A DNA stretch of 64,000 nucleotides from Rhytidiadelphus loreus. Taxonomy: Eukaryota > Streptophyta > Bryopsida > Hypnales > Hylocomiaceae. A program made the position numbers and the translations under genes. Location: the NCBI GenBank assembly GCA_947034895.1, contig OX344761.1, positions 90,967,447 to 91,031,446 of the forward strand, written 5' to 3'. The number at the start of each line of letters is the position of its first letter. Positions within the stretch are counted from its first letter, which is position 1. Shown here piece after piece: positions 59,013-64,000 of this stretch. Below the pieces are notes generated by a model, which did not search any database, had not been told where the DNA came from, and saw nothing but the letters and a program-made list of their open reading frames with translations.

Positions 59013-59572
59013 CTCCCTCCGTCCCATAATGATCTTCCTGTTGGCCTTCTTTTTTTGTCCCAAAATGATCTTCCTATTGCACTTTGTGATGTTGAAATTA
59101 GTCAAATTTGGCTTATGATTGTTATTTGAGACTAGCAAAACAACTCTAAGTGGTTGTTTTTGCTCCATCCATGCAAACATCAAGCAAAAGACAAATAAAA
59201 TGATTGAAAGCTTCAATCCGCACTTATAGTTTTTATTTTTTGCATCTCTTTGAGTATTTCCCAATTGAAGTAGATTAAGCTTTGGAAGCCGAAACAAAGG
59301 TCTATACATGGTCTTAGGCATATGTTAAATGCCCACAAAATGGCAACCTCACATTCAACAATTAAGTGGTGTTCTTTAAAAACGCCCCAAAATATTCACT
59401 TTTCAATATTATAAAACTACACTTTGAAAAGGGCTTCAAAACTCAAACTTTTTAGGATGCAAAGAGAACACCAAACTCTACATACTATACAAATTGAGTT
59501 TTTAAAAAGTTATTTTTATCCTTAATCCATAAGATTTAGTCTAACAGGAAGATCATTTTGGGACGAAGGTAG
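59013..59572. mobile_element. Stowaway-type element (560 bp), TA target duplication
   Basis: The left terminus CTCCCTCCGTCCCATAATGA and the right terminus (inverse: CTACCTTCGTCCCAAAATGA) extend through GATCTTCCTGTT. TA flanks both ends (59011-59012 and 59573-59574). CTCCCTCCGTCCC is the canonical start of plant Stowaway (Tc1/mariner) MITEs. At 560 bp it is longer than most MITEs. The left terminus is partly duplicated inward at 59058-59078. The minus frame 58980-59321 is fortuitous. Confidence 0.9.
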
Positions 59573-59984
59573 TAATTAATACATATCCTTAATTGTGTTT
59601 TCATCCACAAACTTGCAATTTCATCCAATATTTATTTATTTATTTTGAAATCTTCTAGCAAAAAACTTCATGATTTTCCCCCATTTTTTAGATTTTTTAT
59701 TTTTATTTTTAATCTGGCACTATTTCGCCCCCCCCCCCAAAAAAAAATGACTTGGAAGTGACCCTCTTGACTGACCGTTCCAATGTATCAGAGCAGCTCT
59801 GAATTTCCAGCCCTGACCTAATAAAGGTCCTTCATGACTCCACAGCAGCAAATCATTTCTCCTCCACTTCGATTTCAAAATTATAGTTCACAAGGTCTGC
59901 ATCTTGACACTTGACAACATTGAGTTTTGAAGTGTACGATAATGTTTGGGGAGTACCGCTGGTGAGGTCATTGTTACTTTGGGA

Positions 59985-60170
59985 AATTGGGGAAAAAACA
60001 AAAACAATTGCAATTTGAAAACATTGGAAAAAAATCAAGCCAAAAAATCTATGAAATTTCTATTTAGAGTAAAAAATAGAGAAAATAATGGATTGGGTAC
60101 TTGAAAAAAATAGTTTGATAAATAATGGGGATTGAAAAAAAAACAGTTGGTTAAACTTAGAAAACACCTT
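59985..60170 (+). repeat. Dispersed repeat family C, copy 4
   Basis: This is the best-preserved copy: 'GAAATTGGGGAAAAAAC', 'TTGCAATTTGAAAACATTGG', 'TTTAGAGTAAAAAATAGAGA' and 'GGGTACTTGAAAAAAATAG', in the same order as at 16960 and 18240. A poly-C tract lies upstream (59728-59738), as one lies beside copy 2. Confidence 0.65.
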
Positions 60171-60439
60171 TGAATGTTGGTCTAGGAGACTTAAGGGTGT
60201 AAGGTATGTGCACCCATAATTGCCCCTTGAAATGAATGCATTCTGTACATTTTAAAGTTGTGTCAACCTCATGTAGGGTTAACTGAGACTTTGAGGGAAA
60301 GATACTATTTTATAAGCTCCAAGTCATTTGTAAAGGTGATGCAACTGAATTTGAGTGAATATTAAGTGCTAACCACCAATGCTATGCTTCCAATTCTAAA
60401 AGAACAATGTATCAAAGTTTTGTCAAAAGCATTGAGTAT

Positions 60440-60636
60440 TAAGGTAGGAGCACCTAATGGCATCAATTTCTATAGATGGTAGTAATTTCAAAACTAAAAA
60501 TGTAGATTGATTGTAGATGGCTTATTTTTGTTGACCAAAATGATAAGCCATCTATGTTGTACTTACATTTCAGTTGTAGAATCATTGCTTTACCTAGAAA
60601 GTGACGCCATTAGGTGCATTGGGTGCTCCTACCTTA
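60440..60636. mobile_element. TAAGGTA-family TIR element (197 bp)
   Basis: TAAGGTAGGAGCACC at the left and GGTGCTCCTACCTTA at the right are exact inverses. TAATGG and CCATTA lie just inside, and a second internal palindrome (GATGGCTTATTTT ... AAAATGATAAGCCATC) folds the centre. Confidence 0.75.
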
Positions 60637-60670
60637 TTTCACAGTTATAGAAGAAGATAAAAATGAAGTC

Positions 60671-60920
60671 TTAACCCCTGAGCGCCCAAGGGGCCAAAAT
60701 ATGGCCTCTCCATTTTTGAAAGATGTTCTTGTTTGACTCTTATAATCTTTTTAATGGTACGGTCAAAGGACACGTCCCTCTCCATGTATCTTTGGACATG
60801 TCTCTACTATCAATCAATACAGTCAATTAGTGTAGATCATTTTTTAGGTTATAGTTTTATTGGAATGAGTATAGAAAGGTTTGGATTTTTGTGAACATGG
60901 GTTGGGCACTCAAGGGTTAA
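60671..60920. mobile_element. TTAACCCC-family TIR element (250 bp)
   Basis: TTAACCCCTGAGCGCCC and GGGCACTCAAGGGTTAA form an imperfect 17-bp TIR. The sequence between is non-coding. Confidence 0.65.
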
Positions 60921-62174
60921 CAATGTGTATGTAGGAGGTCATTCTAATGACCACCCAAAACTTGTCTTGTAGGATTTAAGTAAGGTTGGGACTAAGGCTT
61001 TTTTTTCATTTTTTATGAAGTGTCAAAGTGTCAATATAAAATGTTATAGTGGTGTTCCAAATTTCAACATTGATTTCATCCACATATTGAATAGAAAATA
61101 TCATATTAGCACATGTTACATGTCCATAATTATATTTTCATCCACAATCTAATAATTTCATCCAAGATTTTTTTAATTTCAAGTTTTTGGAGCAAAACTT
61201 CACGGTTTGTTGCCATTTTTAGCCAAATTATTTTTTTCTAATGCAATTTGGCACTAGAAAGCCAAAAGAAAGCCTAGCCTAGGATCCCTAAAATCAAGGG
61301 TGTCTAAAAGTACCACATCATCAAGTGATCATAGTGTACATCTCCTAAATCAATATGTACATATCTTTGAAAAAACGATTTTAGAATATCTACCTAAAAA
61401 AACTTTGACCCTTTGTAACTTTTGCATATTGTACACAAATGATGCTTTTTGTGGTGCATTGAAATCTCCTACCAACTACAAAGGTAAAAAAGAAACCACA
61501 AAGGTAAAAAAGAAACTACAAAGGTAAAAAAGAAACTACAAAGGTAAAAAAGAAACTACAATGGTAAAAAATAAATTAGACATCAGGAAAAGGTAGCGGT
61601 CCACCCTAGGGCCAGAGAGCTCACAACGCCACACATTCCACGGTGGTGGGATCCCCATTGCGGTAAAGAGCGGCCATGGGGGACATTTCCTCCACAAAAG
61701 AAAGAAAGGGCCCCGCACCGTGTGTGGTGGAAGAAGGCAGCCCATTGGCAGCCCCGCCCAAGACCAGCAGCAGCCTTATCCCCATGCCCGCTTGCCCTGC
61801 TCCCCTACAGGATCACCTTCGCATTCCCCATCTCCTCGCCCAGCTCGCCACCATCGCCACCGCCTCCACGGCTTGTTGTTACGGCTCAAGGTACCTTACT
61901 TTGCTTTTGCGCCGTCTCTCGCTCTGTAAGTTTCTCAGCATGCATTGCAATCTTTGAATTCCATGTCCGCTGTACCTGCAATGTCTGCGATTTCTGTGAT
62001 TCTTACGATTCTTGCAAAGCTTGGTATGTCTGGGATGCCTGGGATGTGTGTGATGTCTGCGATGTGTGTCATGCCTGGGGATAGATGTAGAGTCGGGAAC
62101 CTCCGCTGGAAGATGTCTCTACTACTACAGACATCTTGAATCGGGGACACCCAGGGGTGCCTGAGTATACTGCA
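60921..62174. other. Intergenic and psbY upstream region; 20-bp tandem repeat
   Basis: Five copies of a 20-bp unit (AAGGTAAAAAAGAAACTACA) lie at 61481-61580. From 61590 the sequence turns GC-rich and probably contains the promoter or leader of psbY. A 9-bp-periodic stretch (TGTGATGTC-like) runs from about 61975 to 62085. Proline- or cysteine-rich open frames here reflect that composition. Confidence 0.5.
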
Positions 62175-62198
62175 GGGGGTGGGGGTGGGGGTGGGGGG
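62175..62198 (+). promoter_or_regulatory. Strong G-quadruplex motif upstream of psbY
   Basis: Four runs of five to six G separated by single T residues (GGGGGTGGGGGTGGGGG, then TGGGGGG) lie about 415 bp before the psbY start on the coding strand. The motif could sit in the promoter or a transcribed leader; which is unknown. Confidence 0.6.
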
Positions 62199-62613
62199 TT
62201 GTTCCGATTCTACACTGTACCCTGATGCCTGTGACCTGTTTGATGTATTTGATGTGTGTGATTGGTTTGATGGGAATTAAATTTTGAGTGGGTCAGGAAT
62301 ACAGTTTTGAGAGGGTTGGGAATTGCATGGGAATTTGATTTGGAATGGGGTTGGGAATTGCGTGGGCACTCGGTTTCTATTTTGGTGCATGGTGAAATGC
62401 AAGGGTTGTGGGATGTGGGGTGATGAGTGTCGAATTTCGGTTTCTGAAGTGGTGAATTTAAGGTGGAGGGGAGTTGGATGGATCTTGTGGATGTTGGTTT
62501 TTTGTGGGTTCGCGTTTGGGGGAGGATTGATAGTTATCGTGGTGTGGGAATTGTTGTTGGCAGTTGATAAGAGTTTCGTTGCGGTGTAATTGACTGAGAA
62601 CGCGGTTGCGACG

Positions 62614-63869
62614 ATGGCCATGGCGATCGCCGTCGCGAGCACCAGCTTCACTGCCCTCAAGAGGACCACCGTCTTCGGAGCTGGAGTGCAGGGCTTGCGA
62701 GCTGCCACCCAGAAGGGATCGGCGGTGAAGCTCGGAGTCGTGCCTTGCGCTTCTGCGAAGCTCTCGACCTCTACTGATGGTCTCGCGCACCAGGTGACTG
62801 TGGGCGCTAACGCCGTAGCAGGTCAGCACAATCCTTCCTTCTCTTGCAGTGTCCGGTTTCGGATAATCTCCTCCTCACATTCTTGTCATGTCGTTCAATT
62901 GGCATTGATTGATTGGGTTCGGAATTCCTCCATTCTGCTGTCGGGATGTGATGAAGGCGACATCACTTATCAGAGACGTGGGTGTATTATCGTTGTGACT
63001 TTGGTGGCGTGATCGTTTGTGCTGCGGCAGGTGCAATGTTCGCGGCCATGGCGAGCTCGGAGTCGGCCATGGCGTCTCAGCAGATGATGGCATTGGCGGA
63101 AGGCGACAACAGGGCTGTAGCCTTGCTGATTCCGTTGGTACCCGCGATCGGGTGGGTTCTGTTCAACATCCTGAAGCCTGCATTGAATCAGGTGGACAGG
63201 ATGAGGAGCGTGAAGGGATTGGTGGCGGGCGCCGGCCTTGGAGCCGCGGCCACGCTGCTGGCGGCTCCCGACGCCGACGCGGCTCAGGAGATCGCGACTT
63301 TGGCCGACGGTGACGCTAGGGGCTTCATCATCATCGGTCTGCTTCTTCCCGCCATCGGGTGGGTGCTGTTCAACATCTTGCAGCCGGCTTTGAATCAGGT
63401 GGACAGGATGCGCAGCTCGAAGGGCGTGATCGGCGCGCTGGGTCTGGGTGGATTGTCGATGCTTTTGGCTCCCCATGCGGACGCCGCGCAGGAGATCGCG
63501 ACCCTTGCGGACTCGGACTCTCGTGGCCTGATCATCTTGGGATTGCTGCTGCCAGCCATCGGTTGGGTGTTGTTCAACATCCTGAAGCCTGCGCTGAACC
63601 AGGTGGACCGCATGGTGGAGGGCAACAGCGGCAAGCTGAAGTCGAGGGCGATGGTGGGCGCCACGGGCATCAGCGCAGCCGCGGCTTCGCTGCTTTTGTC
63701 TCCCGCCCAGGCCGACGCCCAAGTGCAGGAAATGTCCCAGCTTGGCGCGGACACGAGACCTTTGATTCTGTTGTTCATTCTGCTTCCAGCTATCGGTTGG
63801 GTGCTGTTCAACATCTTGAAGCCAGCGCTGAACCAGTATGAGAAGATGCAGGGGGGAGGCAAGAAGTGA
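62614..63869 (+). CDS. psbY: PsbY polyprotein with four PsbY units, plastid
   Basis: Exon 1 is 62614-62821 and exon 2 is 63031-63869 (donor GTAGCAG|GTCAGC, acceptor GCGGCAG|GTGCAA), giving 348 aa. Residues 1 to about 60 form a Ser/Thr/Lys-rich chloroplast transit peptide. Then come alternating Ala-rich export segments and PsbY units: LLIPLVPAIGWVLFNILKPA (from 102), and units around 173-198, 241-264 and 317-342, each with AIGWVLFNIL(K/Q)PALNQ. Segments between units end in processing-like motifs (DADAAQE, HADAAQE, QADAQVQE), then an acidic start of the mature peptide. PsbY is a small one-helix subunit at the edge of photosystem II, near cytochrome b559. In Arabidopsis and spinach one precursor yields two mature PsbY peptides; here four are predicted. 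The fourth unit differs at its end (QYEKMQGGGKK). The first ATG of the frame is at 62614. The gene is intact. Confidence 0.95.
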
Positions 63870-64000
63870 TAGAAGTCGGAGTTTGGATCCGCTGCTGCAG
63901 GTTCTTGAGAGGATGCAGAAATGTCTGAAGAGCTGAGGGCGCTCAGCTTTGAGACTTTATGGTGTGGACTGTTTAAAGATGTAGAAGAAGATGAAGCTGA

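Noticed and set aside
62970..63862. 250-aa and 155-aa minus frames opposite psbY exon 2
   Set aside because: They are antisense shadows of four near-identical sense repeats.
62982..63869. psbY read as an unspliced 295-aa protein starting at 62982
   Set aside because: That start lies in the intron and lacks a transit peptide; the spliced model joins a good transit peptide in phase.
1..64000. tRNA, rRNA and organelle-derived sequence
   Set aside because: I looked for tRNA A/B-box pairs, conserved rRNA blocks and plastid or mitochondrial genes by eye and found none; a short tRNA could still have been missed without a covariance search.

Overview
The window is nuclear DNA of a land plant. Every confident gene is split by GT-AG introns. 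Two products carry plastid targeting sequences (a PsbY polyprotein and a DUF3593 protein). The other confident gene is a plant-type GH3 beta-glucan glucohydrolase, and CCCTAAA/TTTAGGG telomere-like motifs occur in two places. Low gene density, AT-rich intergenic DNA and the gene types make a seed-free plant (moss, liverwort or lycophyte) my best guess, but that is inference. Coding DNA is clearly more GC-rich than the rest.

Layout. 1-20 kb: no convincing gene; microsatellites and many small transposable elements with terminal inverted repeats (TIRs), several sharing the terminus TAAGGTA. 20-24.7 kb: a + strand, two-exon gene whose N terminus resembles the DUF740/OCTOPUS-type Cys/His motif, preceded by a long GC-richer leader or promoter region. 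26.7-28.4 kb: a - strand, three-exon DUF3593 plastid membrane-protein gene with an 18-nt microexon. 28.5-34.1 kb: hairpins, TIR elements and the broken 3' half of a Plavaka-like (CACTA superfamily) transposase on the - strand. 34-39 kb: a weak small-ORF locus, telomere-like repeats, a roughly 60-77 bp minisatellite, a perfect-armed foldback element and a small two-exon gene for an unrecognised glycine-rich membrane protein. 39.6-46.8 kb: + strand exons resembling the beta-sandwich repeats, coiled coil and hinge start of GMI1/SMCHD1/DMS3-type proteins, truncated and partly broken, flanked by about 220-bp direct repeats. 47-51 kb: repeats. 51.0-55.1 kb: an intact seven-exon - strand GH3 gene (631 aa). 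55.4-61.6 kb: repeats, including two canonical features: one arm of a long inverted repeat spanning the GH3 gene and a Stowaway element. 62.6-63.9 kb: + strand psbY with four PsbY units instead of the usual plant two.

The genes do not form a pathway. Two serve the plastid (PsbY in photosystem II; DUF3593 function unknown), one the cell wall or apoplast (GH3). The dominant theme is a dense, nested population of short non-autonomous DNA elements, in which at least four TIR families can be told apart by eye. Exon coordinates were derived by hand from reading frame, splice consensus and family resemblance; no alignment or search was run.
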